Origin: Epilithonimonas zeae
Lineage (GTDB): Bacteria; Bacteroidota; Bacteroidia; Flavobacteriales; Weeksellaceae
Assembly (NCBI RefSeq): GCF_023278365.1
Contig: NZ_CP075338.1
Coordinates: 2,356,001 to 2,420,000 of the forward strand
DNA: 64,000 bases
Reading direction: 5' to 3'
Below, in pieces: positions 25,651-34,812 of the stretch. The number at the start of each line of letters is the position of its first letter. The stretch's first letter is position 1. Below the pieces are notes generated by a model. That model was not told the origin of the DNA. It saw only the letters and a program-made list of their open reading frames with translations, and did no database searches. Both the position numbers and the translations under genes were made by a program.

Positions 25651-28163
25651 AAAAAATATTAATCACCGCTACCATATTTTTAGGATTCAACCAAAATTAC
25701 AATGCTTGTGGCTGGTATGACCCAGATTATGATTATTTCAATCTGTTTGCGCAGGACATTATTCATAACAAAACCTATGAGCCTTTTCTTCTTACGTACA
25801 GCAGTCATTTTTACGGTTATAATTATGATGAAAAGCTTGACAAAAATGTTCCGGATGAGAATATAGAATCCTGGGTTATATATTTTGACAACAAATTGAC
25901 TTATGACGAAACCAAAGCCCTTATCACAAAGGTCGATATCAAACATCTGAATAACCTAAAGAAAGGACAACTCACGCATCAGCTCTTCCAAAAACTGGGA
26001 AAAGGTTTTTATACCAAATATCAGGAAGCGATGGATTATCTGATTCAAGCGAAGTATATGGAACCTTACATGCGTATCAATTATGTTGAGAATCCTGATT
26101 CCTATTCTTACCGGACAAGCGATCCTAAAGACAAAAATGCGACTCAACTGAATTATGCTAAAACCAACGCAGCCTTAATTTCACTTTACAAAGCTGCTAC
26201 CAATCCGGAAATCAAATTGAGATATGCGTACCAAATCGTTCGCTTTAATCATTACTCCAGAAAATACAAATCTGCTGTGGACGCTTTCCAAACTTACGTG
26301 GAACCATTGAAGCTGAAAAACCATATGTACTATTATGCACTCGACCAAAAAGCAGGTGCAGAACGCGGGCTGAACCAATTGGACAAAGCTAACTGGGATT
26401 TTTTCCAAGTGTTTAAGAATACGAAGAATAAGAAAGAAAGTGCTTACAACTCTATGTTTTTGGCGACAGATAAAGACTTCAACAAAATCTTAGCACAGGC
26501 CAAAACGCCGGAAGACAAGAATATGGCTTACTTTCTCCTGGCTTACAACTCTTTCAACAACCCAGTTCCGATTATGAATAAAATGATTGCGAACAACACA
26601 GAATCAGATATTTTGAAGGTTTTAACTGTGCGCGCTATTAATCAGCTGGAGAGGAATTATTTGGTGGTGAATCCTTACTGCAATGATGACCAATGCGAGC
26701 ACTTCCGAAACAAAAGATTGCCCGTCTACGCGCCAGACAATTATTCGGAGGAAAGCAAAGACTTTGCTAAGGATTTGGAAGCAACCATCGTATCAGCCAA
26801 AAACAAACAAGGCAATGATGAGTTCTGGCAAATCTGCGAAGCTTATATTAAATTCCTGAATACCGATTACAAAGGAAGTCAAACCATCCTGTCTCAAATC
26901 AAAACCACAGACAAGCAATATCTGGCAGAAATAGATAAATTCAAAATGCTGAATGAAATTGTTTCTCAGCCAACCATCACACCGGCATTTGAAAATCTGA
27001 TCATGAAAAAGTACGCCACCATTTTTGAGGAAAAAGTTCAAACCAAAAACTGGGAAACTATGCCGGCTACCAAAGATTTTGTGCTCGACATCTTGGCCAA
27101 CCGCTACTTTATAGAAAAGCAGGATGCCAAATCTTTTCTGATGAACAACAGCCTTTCCGATCTGCAGTACAACCCGAACTCAGATTTGGTGAGAAAGGTA
27201 GAAGCTTTCTATAAGAAGTCTAACAAAACCGCTTTGGAAAATTACCTCGTGAAGAAAATGGAAGATGTAGCCGATCCGGAGTCTTTCTTCAATGTGATCT
27301 ATGGCGACCGAGCGATGCGATTGGCGGATTTCCAAAAAGCACAGGAGTATTACCAGAAAGCCAAAAATTTCAAAGGTATCCCAAGACTGGTATATGAATG
27401 GAACAAAGATGGCACAAGCTATGTCCAGAAACCTATGACTTTTGAGAATGGTGTTTATAATGGTTTTAATAATATTTCGAGTCTCGTTTTCGGGTATAAT
27501 GTTTGGGAGAGTTTCCAGAGTAAGCCAGAAGAATCTATGAAAGCAGAAGGTCTTTCCAACTTCCCATTCATTAAAAACAAAATGAACAAAGTAGAGTTGG
27601 CAGATGCTGTAATCCAACTTGAAAATATAGGAAAAGGGAATGACGACAAAGCCAGACTAGCGAATCAGTTGTTGGGGAATCTGCTTTACAATACTTCGGT
27701 TCTTGGTTATTTTCGTGAGTTGTTTGTAATGGATGTTGATAATTATAATGGTCCTAAGTTTGAGTTTGGGAACGAGCTGCAATCACCATTTTACCTTTAT
27801 TACAAAAACTTCTCCCGCAGAAGTTATGTAGAAGCGGACAACTTTGACATCGCTATCAATTACTACAAAAAAGCACTGAACTTGTCAAAGGATAAAGAGA
27901 ACCAAGCCAGAATCCTATTCCAGATGGCAAGCGCTGAGCAAGGCAAATATTACCAGTGGGCAGCCAACAATCCACTGAAGATAGAATACAACGATCCGAA
28001 CTATGATGAAAAATACAAGCAAAAAGAATTGCTGTTCAACAAAACCAAGAATGATAAATACAGAACAGCGTTTGCTCAGTTGAAAGCCGACTATAGTCAG
28101 ACCGCTACTTATAAAAATCTCCAAAGCAGTTGTCTGTATTTTGGGTATTATACCAAAAAGTAA
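25647..28163 (+). CDS. Large exported helical-repeat protein of unknown function
   Basis: This 838-residue protein begins with a signal peptide (MKKILITATIFLGFNQNYNA) directly followed by an acidic, aromatic stretch CGWYDPDYDYFNLFAQ. The body is almost entirely alpha-helical, with TPR-like stretches such as FQKAQEYYQKAKNF near residue 560 and AINYYKKALNLSKDKENQARIL near 735. No catalytic motif is visible. I know of similar unnamed proteins in Bacteroidetes but cannot give a family. It is coupled to the upstream lipoprotein, and the pair sits between two ribosomal operons. It ends before a strong terminator. Confidence 0.85.
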   Translation: MKKILITATIFLGFNQNYNACGWYDPDYDYFNLFAQDIIHNKTYEPFLLTYSSHFYGYNYDEKLDKNVPDENIESWVIYFDNKLTYDETKALITKVDIKHLNNLKKGQLTHQLFQKLGKGFYTKYQEAMDYLIQAKYMEPYMRINYVENPDSYSYRTSDPKDKNATQLNYAKTNAALISLYKAATNPEIKLRYAYQIVRFNHYSRKYKSAVDAFQTYVEPLKLKNHMYYYALDQKAGAERGLNQLDKANWDFFQVFKNTKNKKESAYNSMFLATDKDFNKILAQAKTPEDKNMAYFLLAYNSFNNPVPIMNKMIANNTESDILKVLTVRAINQLERNYLVVNPYCNDDQCEHFRNKRLPVYAPDNYSEESKDFAKDLEATIVSAKNKQGNDEFWQICEAYIKFLNTDYKGSQTILSQIKTTDKQYLAEIDKFKMLNEIVSQPTITPAFENLIMKKYATIFEEKVQTKNWETMPATKDFVLDILANRYFIEKQDAKSFLMNNSLSDLQYNPNSDLVRKVEAFYKKSNKTALENYLVKKMEDVADPESFFNVIYGDRAMRLADFQKAQEYYQKAKNFKGIPRLVYEWNKDGTSYVQKPMTFENGVYNGFNNISSLVFGYNVWESFQSKPEESMKAEGLSNFPFIKNKMNKVELADAVIQLENIGKGNDDKARLANQLLGNLLYNTSVLGYFRELFVMDVDNYNGPKFEFGNELQSPFYLYYKNFSRRSYVEADNFDIAINYYKKALNLSKDKENQARILFQMASAEQGKYYQWAANNPLKIEYNDPNYDEKYKQKELLFNKTKNDKYRTAFAQLKADYSQTATYKNLQSSCLYFGYYTKK

Positions 28164-28182
28164 GATTGATTTTGATTAATGA

Positions 28183-28213
28183 AAAAGCCGCCTCAGATTT
28201 TGAGGCGGCTTTT
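28183..28213. terminator. Bidirectional terminator
   Basis: A perfect 13-base, GC-rich inverted repeat (28183-28195 and 28201-28213) has A and T runs at its edges. It ends both the plus-strand 838-residue gene and the minus-strand metzincin gene that converge here. Confidence 0.93.
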
Positions 28214-28236
28214 GGTTTAAATAAGATTGTGTTATA

Positions 28237-30465
28237 TTATTGCTTAACGAATTTCGTTTTAACAACTGTTCCGTTATCATCGATATTGATGAAGTAAACA
28301 CCTTTCGTCAATTGGTTTACTGATACTTTTCCTGTAGCCAAAGTTCCTCTGGAAACCACTTGTCCAGCAGCATTGAAAATCTCGTAAGATGAAGTTGAGG
28401 AAACGTTAGAAACATTCAAAACATCTTTTACCGGGTTAGGGTAAACTTGTACTGATTTTTTGTTTACATCATTAACAGCTAATTCAGTTTTAGTAATCGT
28501 AAAGTTTGCATCAGAAACATCAAAGAAAATATTACCGTTAGCTTTTACCATAATTCTTGCAGTAGTAGTATCTATATTCGGAAGGATTACAGATTCTGAC
28601 CCATCATTAGGAACAGATGTTGCTAAAGCAGACCAAGTTGTACCGCCATCTGTAGAAATAAGGATATCAACATTAGCACAATTTACAGGAGCTGCAGTAG
28701 TAGATGCCACATCCCAAGTTACTGTTTGTGTGCTGGCACCAGCATAAGTTACTGCTGTGTTCGGAACTGTCACTTTAAACGGACCAGAAGCTGCATTAAC
28801 AGTTACTTTCATATCATCATAAGCATTTGCTCCTCCACCAGTTTTATTATCTCTTACAGTTAATCTGAAATTAAGAGTTCTTGCTACATTTGGAAGATAT
28901 TCTACGTTCAATTCTGTTCCAACTGTAAATAAACTTCCTGCTAAAACGGTAGTCATATTTGGGAAATATCTTGTTGGTGAAGTTGTTGGTAAGTAAGATC
29001 TGAAATTAACACCAGATGTCTTGGTTGCCGTTGGGTTAGCAGTAGTGGAGTTTTGAAGATCAAATTGTTCCCAGTCATAAGTAAGCGCATCGCCATTGGC
29101 ATCTGTAGCAGAACCAGTCAATGCAAAAGGTGTACTCTTAGGAATAGTATAATCTGCACCTGCATTTGCAACAGGAGCCGCATTGCCTGTAGCCGTATTT
29201 ACACCGCAATTGCCGGCTGTACTTTTCATATAATTTGTAATATCTCTAATAGATGCAGAGTGGAAATAAGCGTCAGAATGTGGCTGAACATCCTTACTTG
29301 TAATACCCGCATAGCCCATTATCGTAGAACCAGAACCTGGCTCCATCTGGGAAGGATTACCTTCCGCACCGTGAGTAAAGGTGTGCCATCCACCAAATTG
29401 ATGTCCAATTTCGTGTGCAACATAATCAATATCAAAATTATCTCCAGATGGAGCACCAGAACCTGGAGAAGTAAATCCTTGCCCTTTGTGATCATACCAT
29501 CCGTATGTAGAATTATATGTATTAGTACTATTACATACACATCCGATACATCCTGCTGATCCACCACCGCCAGAACGTCCAAATAAATGTCCTATATCAT
29601 ATTTTGCATCGCCGATCCCGTAGGTTGTGCCCATCAAAACAGCTTTTAATTCATCATTCCAAGCACCAGAAGCTCCAGTAGAGGCTGGTGAATATGGGTC
29701 TGTACTAGAATTAGTAAAGATAATATTTTCTTCCTCGGCAATTAGATTCATATGAATTGCAAACTCATTTTCAAAAACACCGTTTACACGGGTCATTGTT
29801 GTATTCATTCTAGCTAATGCGTTCGCAACAGATCCAGCCCAAGCGCCATATTCTCCTGTACAAGAAAGTGCTAGTCTATAAGTTCTCAATAATCCATCAT
29901 CCGCACTTTTGCTATCTGCATTTTGAGAATTGCCTTTTACCGTATTTGGAAGTTTACATTCAAATTCTTTGGCTATACCTTTATCATCTGTTCTTTTGAA
30001 AACAACATATGAGGATAAATCTGTTGCATAAGGTTCTATGATATCCATAGTTTTATCACTATGCATTTCCATAGTAGACAATCCAAGAGGAGAAACACTG
30101 AAATAAATTTTAGAATTTCCAAATACACTTTCTCCAACATACGAACGAATATCCGTATATTTTGCCTGCAAAGCTGGTTCGAAATTCGACTTTTCATAGA
30201 TTCTGAAATCTTCGAATTCGCCATTAGAGTCTGGGAAGCTCACAATAATTTTTGATTTTACATACTCCGTACTCTTGGGTGCACCTTGTAACGTATTTTT
30301 CAATGCTGTATAATCCAAAGCATACAAACTTGGATTTTTAAGAAACTGCTTACCTTCTTCAACAGCAGATTTGTTTGAAACAGTTGTTTTTTTCCACAAC
30401 TTTCCAGTTTGCGCAACTCCAGCTAGGGAAACTGAAATCAACGCAAATGATAAAACTTTCTTCAT
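28237..30465 (-). CDS. Secreted metzincin metalloprotease (reprolysin/M12B-like) with T9SS sorting domain
   Basis: I start at 30465 (MKKVLSFALI), where a signal peptide ends near GVAQ; the ATG 42 bases upstream lacks the signal. The order is: signal peptide; propeptide-like domain (to about 190); catalytic domain with the full metzincin motif HEIGHQFGGWH (351-361) and a Met-turn candidate at STIMGYAG; an Ig/PKD-like domain (PVANAGADYTI onward); a second beta-sandwich; and a type A sorting domain (YPNPVKDVLNV to KTKFVKQ). There is a Cys/Gly-rich patch just before the active site (GGGGSAGCIGCVC). It should be secreted by the T9SS and bind zinc. Confidence 0.94.
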   Translation of the reverse strand: MKKVLSFALISVSLAGVAQTGKLWKKTTVSNKSAVEEGKQFLKNPSLYALDYTALKNTLQGAPKSTEYVKSKIIVSFPDSNGEFEDFRIYEKSNFEPALQAKYTDIRSYVGESVFGNSKIYFSVSPLGLSTMEMHSDKTMDIIEPYATDLSSYVVFKRTDDKGIAKEFECKLPNTVKGNSQNADSKSADDGLLRTYRLALSCTGEYGAWAGSVANALARMNTTMTRVNGVFENEFAIHMNLIAEEENIIFTNSSTDPYSPASTGASGAWNDELKAVLMGTTYGIGDAKYDIGHLFGRSGGGGSAGCIGCVCNSTNTYNSTYGWYDHKGQGFTSPGSGAPSGDNFDIDYVAHEIGHQFGGWHTFTHGAEGNPSQMEPGSGSTIMGYAGITSKDVQPHSDAYFHSASIRDITNYMKSTAGNCGVNTATGNAAPVANAGADYTIPKSTPFALTGSATDANGDALTYDWEQFDLQNSTTANPTATKTSGVNFRSYLPTTSPTRYFPNMTTVLAGSLFTVGTELNVEYLPNVARTLNFRLTVRDNKTGGGANAYDDMKVTVNAASGPFKVTVPNTAVTYAGASTQTVTWDVASTTAAPVNCANVDILISTDGGTTWSALATSVPNDGSESVILPNIDTTTARIMVKANGNIFFDVSDANFTITKTELAVNDVNKKSVQVYPNPVKDVLNVSNVSSTSSYEIFNAAGQVVSRGTLATGKVSVNQLTKGVYFINIDDNGTVVKTKFVKQ

Positions 30466-30484
30466 ATTTTTAAAATTAAGTCGA

Positions 30485-30492
30485 CAAATGTA
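30485..30492 (-). promoter_or_regulatory. Possible -7 box of the metzincin gene
   Basis: TACATTTG on the minus strand matches TAnnTTTG, 20 bases before the start codon. No clear -33 box is found at 19-21 bases. Confidence 0.4.
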
Positions 30493-30643
30493 ATATTTTA
30501 TTATCAATATATTGTTAATTTTAAAATAACATTATAATTTTAACAAATTAATTTAATGTATCTATAAAATTATACTGTTTTGATAAAAATTCTAAATATA
30601 ATTTTAAGTTTATTTTAAGGTATCATAATTTATTACTAACAAA

Positions 30644-30671
30644 AAATCCCTCTTCTTTCGAAAAGGGATTT
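30644..30671 (-). terminator. Terminator of the str operon after rpsJ
   Basis: Eight-base arms (30644-30651 and 30664-30671) enclose a loop holding TTTCGAAA, and a run of T follows on the minus strand. It lies 33 bases beyond the rpsJ stop and separates the str operon from the downstream metzincin gene. Confidence 0.8.
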
Positions 30672-30703
30672 ATATCAATATGATAAGCCAAAAGGCTCGA
30701 TTA

Positions 30704-31009
30704 TCACACTTTAATTTCTACGTCAACTCCTGAAGGAAGTTCTAATTTCATTAGAGCATCAACAGTTTTAGAAGAAGAAGAGTAGATATCCATTAGTCTC
30801 TTGTGAGCTGATAATTGGAACTGCTCTCTTGCTTTCTTGTTTACGTGCGGAGATCTCAACACTGTGAAGATTCTCTTGTTCGTTGGCAATGGAATTGGAC
30901 CGTTTACAACAGCACCGGTAGCCTTTACCGTTTTTACGATTTTCTCAGCAGACTTGTCTACCAAGTTATAATCGTAAGATTTAAGTTTTATTCTGATTCT
31001 TTGTGACAT
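30704..31009 (-). CDS. rpsJ: 30S ribosomal protein S10
   Basis: S10 (101 residues) is a 30S head protein and also the NusE partner of NusB in antitermination. It begins [20 protein letters not shown] and has the loop [21 protein letters not shown] (residues 40-60 or so). In most bacteria it heads the S10 operon; here it closes the str operon, 17 bases after fusA, and a terminator follows. Confidence 0.98.
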   Translation of the reverse strand: MSQRIRIKLKSYDYNLVDKSAEKIVKTVKATGAVVNGPIPLPTNKRIFTVLRSPHVNKKAREQFQLSAHKRLMDIYSSSSKTVDALMKLELPSGVDVEIKV

Positions 31010-31026
31010 TTCTTGTACTTTAAAAA

Positions 31027-33144
31027 TTAACCTTTTGCTTTAGCGATGATCTCGTCAGCAACGTTTTGAGGAGTAGCCTGGTATTTCTCTAATTCCATAG
31101 AAGAAGTAGCTCTTCCTGATGAAAGTGTTCTTAGAGTTGTAACATATCCAAACATTTCAGAAAGTGGAACTGAACCTTTAATTACAACAGCACCGTTCTT
31201 TTCTTCCTGACCACTGATCGTACCTCTTCTCTTGTTAAGGTCACCAATGATGTTACCCATATATTCTTCTGGAGTTACAACCTCCAATTTCATAATAGGC
31301 TCCATAATTACCGGCTTAGCAGCACGTCCCGCTTCTTTGAATCCTAATTTAGCAGCCATTTCGAAAGAAAGTGCATCAGAATCCACCGCGTGGAAAGATC
31401 CATCTTTAAGAGTAACTTTAATACCTTCAACTTCGAAACCAGCCAATGGACCGTTCTTCATTGCAGCTTTAAATCCTTTTTCAATTGCAGGAACAAATTC
31501 TCTAGGAACGTTACCACCTTTGATCTCATTGATGAATTCTAAACCAACTTTACCTTCGTCTGCAGGTCCTAGTTCAAATACGATATCAGCAAATTTACCT
31601 TTACCACCAGACTGCTTTTTGTAAACTTCTCTGTGGCTGGCAACTTTTGTTAAGTTTTCTTTGTACTCTACCTGAGGTTGTCCTTGGTTTACTTCAACCT
31701 TGAACTCTCTTTTCATACGGTCTACAATGATATCTAAGTGAAGCTCACCCATACCAGAGATGATCGTTTGTCCAGAAGCCTCGTCAGTTCTCACTGTAAA
31801 CGTAGGATCTTCTTCAGCCAATTTAGCTAGAGCGTTACCCATTTTATCCTGGTCAGCCTTAGTTTTAGGCTCAACAGCGATACCAATTACCGGATCAGGG
31901 AAAACCATCGATTCAAGAACGATTGGGTTTTTCTCGTCACACATTGTATCACCAGTTTTGATAGACTTGAATCCTACAGCAGCACCAATATCACCAGCTT
32001 CAATATATTCTACCGGGTTTTGCTTGTTAGCGTGCATCTGATAGATTCTAGAGATTCTTTCTTTATCTCCTGAACGAGTGTTCAAGATATAAGAACCTGC
32101 ATCTAGTCTTCCAGAGTAAGCTCTGAAGAATGCTAATCTTCCTACGAAAGGATCGGTAGCAATTTTAAATGCTAATGCTGCGAAAGGCTCATCTACAGAT
32201 GGCTTTCTTGTAATTTCAGCATCAGTTCTTGGGTCAGTACCTTTGATATCATCTTTATCCAATGGAGAAGGCAAATATTTACATACTGCATCCAACATAA
32301 ACTGTACTCCTTTGTTCTTGAATGAAGAACCACAAGTCATTGGGATAATAGATAAGTCGATAGTAGCAGCTCTCAATGCAGCATTGATTTCTTCTTCTGT
32401 AATTGAATCCGGATCTTCGAAGAATTTCTCCATCAAAGTTTCGTCATATTCAGAAACAGCTTCTACTAATTTCTCTCTGTATTCAAGAACTTCATCCTTC
32501 ATATCTTCCGGAATTGGAACTACCTCGAAAGTAGCACCTTGTCCAGCTTCATCCCAGATGATCGCTCTGTTTTTAATTAAGTCAACTACACCTTTGAAAT
32601 CCTCTTCAGCACCGATTGGTAAAACGATTGGAACTGCGTTTGATCCTAACATTTCTTTAACCTGGTTTACCACGTTAAGGAAGTCAGCACCTTGTCTGTC
32701 CATTTTGTTTACGAATCCCATTCTAGCAACTTTGTAGTTGTCAGCAAGTCTCCAGTTTGTTTCAGACTGAGGCTCTACTCCATCTACTGCAGAGAATAAG
32801 AATACCAATCCATCCAATACTCTCAAAGATCTGTTTACTTCTACAGTGAAGTCAACGTGTCCCGGTGTATCGATGATGTTGAAGTGGTAAGGTTTAGTTT
32901 CTGGAAGTGGTTTTCCCTGGTCTGTTGGGAAATTCCAAGAACAAGTAGTTGCAGCAGAAGTAATAGTAATACCTCTTTCTGCTTCCTGCTCCATCCAGTC
33001 CATTGTAGAAGCACCATCGTGAACTTCTCCAATCTTGTGGTTTACACCTGTATAGAATAAAATCCTTTCTGTAGTGGTAGTTTTACCTGCATCAATGTGA
33101 GCAGCAATACCAATATTTCTTGTAAATTTAAGATCTCTTCCCAT
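31027..33144 (-). CDS. fusA: Elongation factor G
   Basis: EF-G (705 residues) is the GTPase that drives translocation. The G domain shows the P-loop AHIDAGKT (15-22), [12 protein letters not shown] (switch I), DTPGHVDFT (G3) and NKMDRQGAD (G4). Domains II to V follow, with domain IV containing the tip motif [10 protein letters not shown] region. It lies 6 bases after rpsG. There is no tuf in this operon, unlike in E. coli. Confidence 0.98.
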   Translation of the reverse strand: MGRDLKFTRNIGIAAHIDAGKTTTTERILFYTGVNHKIGEVHDGASTMDWMEQEAERGITITSAATTCSWNFPTDQGKPLPETKPYHFNIIDTPGHVDFTVEVNRSLRVLDGLVFLFSAVDGVEPQSETNWRLADNYKVARMGFVNKMDRQGADFLNVVNQVKEMLGSNAVPIVLPIGAEEDFKGVVDLIKNRAIIWDEAGQGATFEVVPIPEDMKDEVLEYREKLVEAVSEYDETLMEKFFEDPDSITEEEINAALRAATIDLSIIPMTCGSSFKNKGVQFMLDAVCKYLPSPLDKDDIKGTDPRTDAEITRKPSVDEPFAALAFKIATDPFVGRLAFFRAYSGRLDAGSYILNTRSGDKERISRIYQMHANKQNPVEYIEAGDIGAAVGFKSIKTGDTMCDEKNPIVLESMVFPDPVIGIAVEPKTKADQDKMGNALAKLAEEDPTFTVRTDEASGQTIISGMGELHLDIIVDRMKREFKVEVNQGQPQVEYKENLTKVASHREVYKKQSGGKGKFADIVFELGPADEGKVGLEFINEIKGGNVPREFVPAIEKGFKAAMKNGPLAGFEVEGIKVTLKDGSFHAVDSDALSFEMAAKLGFKEAGRAAKPVIMEPIMKLEVVTPEEYMGNIIGDLNKRRGTISGQEEKNGAVVIKGSVPLSEMFGYVTTLRTLSSGRATSSMELEKYQATPQNVADEIIAKAKG

Positions 33145-33150
33145 TTCAGA

Positions 33151-33627
33151 TTAGAATTTGAAGTGTGAGAAAGCCTTGTTAGCTTCCGCCATTTTGTGAG
33201 TATCAGATTTCTTTTTGAAAGCAGCACCTTCTTCTCTTGAAGCAGCTACTACTTCGTTAGCTAATTTCAAAGCCATAGACTTATCATTTCTAGCTTTAGA
33301 ATATTTGATTAACCATTTCATAGCCATAGAAATTTTTCTATCAGCTCTGATTGGCATAGGAATCTGGAAGTTAGCTCCACCTACTCTTCTAGAACGTACT
33401 TCTACGTGAGGCATAACGTTTGTTAATGCATCTTTCCAGATTTCAAGGGCTGTTTTCTCAGTTTCTCCTTTTTTAGTTTCTACAATGTCTAATGCATCAT
33501 AGAATATTTTGAATGCAATAGATTTTTTACCATCTAGCATCAAGTTGTTTACGAATCTTGTTACCAATTGATCATTAAACTTTGGATCTGGTAACAACGG
33601 TCTTTTTTTCGCTTTTGTCTTTCTCAT
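33151..33627 (-). CDS. rpsG: 30S ribosomal protein S7
   Basis: S7 (158 residues) organises the 3' domain of 16S rRNA and lies near the E site. It begins [19 protein letters not shown] and has [24 protein letters not shown] (residues near 70-93) and the [12 protein letters not shown] helix. It is between rpsL and fusA. Confidence 0.98.
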   Translation of the reverse strand: MRKTKAKKRPLLPDPKFNDQLVTRFVNNLMLDGKKSIAFKIFYDALDIVETKKGETEKTALEIWKDALTNVMPHVEVRSRRVGGANFQIPMPIRADRKISMAMKWLIKYSKARNDKSMALKLANEVVAASREEGAAFKKKSDTHKMAEANKAFSHFKF

Positions 33628-33650
33628 TGTTTCTGTACCTTATTTAATGA

Positions 33651-34064
33651 TTACTTTTTCTTACCTTTAGCTGGTGCAGCAGCTGCCTGACCTGGTTTTG
33701 GTCTCTTAGCCCCGTACTTAGATCTTCTTTGTGTTCTTCCGTTTACTCCAGCAGTATCCAACGCACCTCTTACGATGTGGTATCTAACTCCTGGTAAATC
33801 CTTAACTCTCCCTCCGCGTACCAATACTATCGAGTGCTCTTGAAGATTATGTCCTTCGCCCGGGATATAGGCGTTAACTTCTTTACCGTTTGAAAGTCTT
33901 ACCCTTGCAACTTTTCTAAGTGCAGAGTTAGGTTTCTTAGGAGTGGTAGTATATACTCTCGTACATACACCTCGTCTTTGTGGACAAGAATCAAGGGCAG
34001 CCGATTTACTCTTCTTGGTAAGTGCGACTCTTCCTTTTCTAACTAATTGTTGAATAGTAGGCAT
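33651..34064 (-). CDS. rpsL: 30S ribosomal protein S12
   Basis: S12 (137 residues) is part of the decoding site. It shows [20 protein letters not shown] with wild-type lysines at 43 and 44, and [14 protein letters not shown] with a wild-type lysine, so there is no sign of classic streptomycin-resistance substitutions. The tail ([13 protein letters not shown]) is longer than in E. coli. It is the first gene of the str operon. Confidence 0.98.
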   Translation of the reverse strand: MPTIQQLVRKGRVALTKKSKSAALDSCPQRRGVCTRVYTTTPKKPNSALRKVARVRLSNGKEVNAYIPGEGHNLQEHSIVLVRGGRVKDLPGVRYHIVRGALDTAGVNGRTQRRSKYGAKRPKPGQAAAAPAKGKKK

Positions 34065-34088
34065 TTAATTGCTTTTTATTTTAGGGTG

Positions 34089-34119
34089 CAAAAATATGAA
34101 TAATTTTTTAATCCACAAG
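34089..34119 (-). promoter_or_regulatory. Promoter of the str operon (rpsL)
   Basis: On the minus strand CTTG (34116-34119) and TATTTTTG (34089-34096) are 19 bases apart, the same layout as the rplC promoter. The predicted start near 34082 leaves a leader of about 18 bases. Confidence 0.75.
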
Positions 34120-34289
34120 TAGTTATGGAAAATTAATTTATGATAGAATTTTCCAATATGATTGTTTACCACTTTTTATCAATATTATCTCATTGATATC
34201 GATTTTGGAAAGATTATTGATAATTACCGAAGCATAAAATCAAGAAATATCAATTTCAAATATATTCATTAATATAAATTATAAAAACT

Positions 34290-34766
34290 ATGAAAAACGC
34301 AGTATTAATCGGACTAAAAGAAGCCGATTGTATCAAAATTGCAGACAAACTGAATGTCTTATTGGCGAACTATTCTGTTTTTTATCAGAATACCAGAGGT
34401 TCGCATTGGAATATCAAAGGAGAACAATTCTTCACGCTTCATCCAAAATTTGAAGAACTATACAATAGTTTGGTGCTGAAAATAGATGAGATTGCAGAAA
34501 GAATCTTGACCTTAGGCGCAACGCCAGCGCATAATTATTCTGATTATCTGAAAGTTTCTACCATAAAAGAAAGCAAAGAAGTCAGTGATGGAAATAAAAG
34601 CGTTGAAATTATTTTAAATTCTTTCAAAGTTGTGATTGATCTTCAAAGGGAACTTCTCGACATTACAGACGAAGCTGGAGACGAGGGAACGAACTCTCAA
34701 ATGAGCGATTACATCACAGAACAGGAAAAAGAAGTTTGGATGTACAATTCTTACCTTGGAAAGTAA
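34290..34766 (+). CDS. dps: Dps-family DNA-binding ferritin
   Basis: This 158-residue protein matches Dps: a four-helix ferritin that forms 12-subunit shells, oxidises iron with peroxide and protects DNA. The ferroxidase residues His39 (SHWNIKG), His51, Asp66 and Glu70 keep the exact spacing of characterised Dps proteins (12, 15 and 4). The N-terminal tail is short and has few lysines, so DNA binding may be weak. It is monocistronic and ends at a strong terminator. Confidence 0.95.
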   Translation: MKNAVLIGLKEADCIKIADKLNVLLANYSVFYQNTRGSHWNIKGEQFFTLHPKFEELYNSLVLKIDEIAERILTLGATPAHNYSDYLKVSTIKESKEVSDGNKSVEIILNSFKVVIDLQRELLDITDEAGDEGTNSQMSDYITEQEKEVWMYNSYLGK

Positions 34767-34783
34767 TTTTGAAATTTAAATAT

Positions 34784-34811
34784 AAAATCCAGCTTACGTA
34801 AGCTGGATTTT
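34784..34811. terminator. Bidirectional terminator after dps
   Basis: A perfect 28-base palindrome (arms 34784-34797 and 34798-34811) with flanking A and T runs ends dps on the plus strand and the membrane protein gene on the minus strand. Confidence 0.9.
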
Positions 34812-34812
34812 T

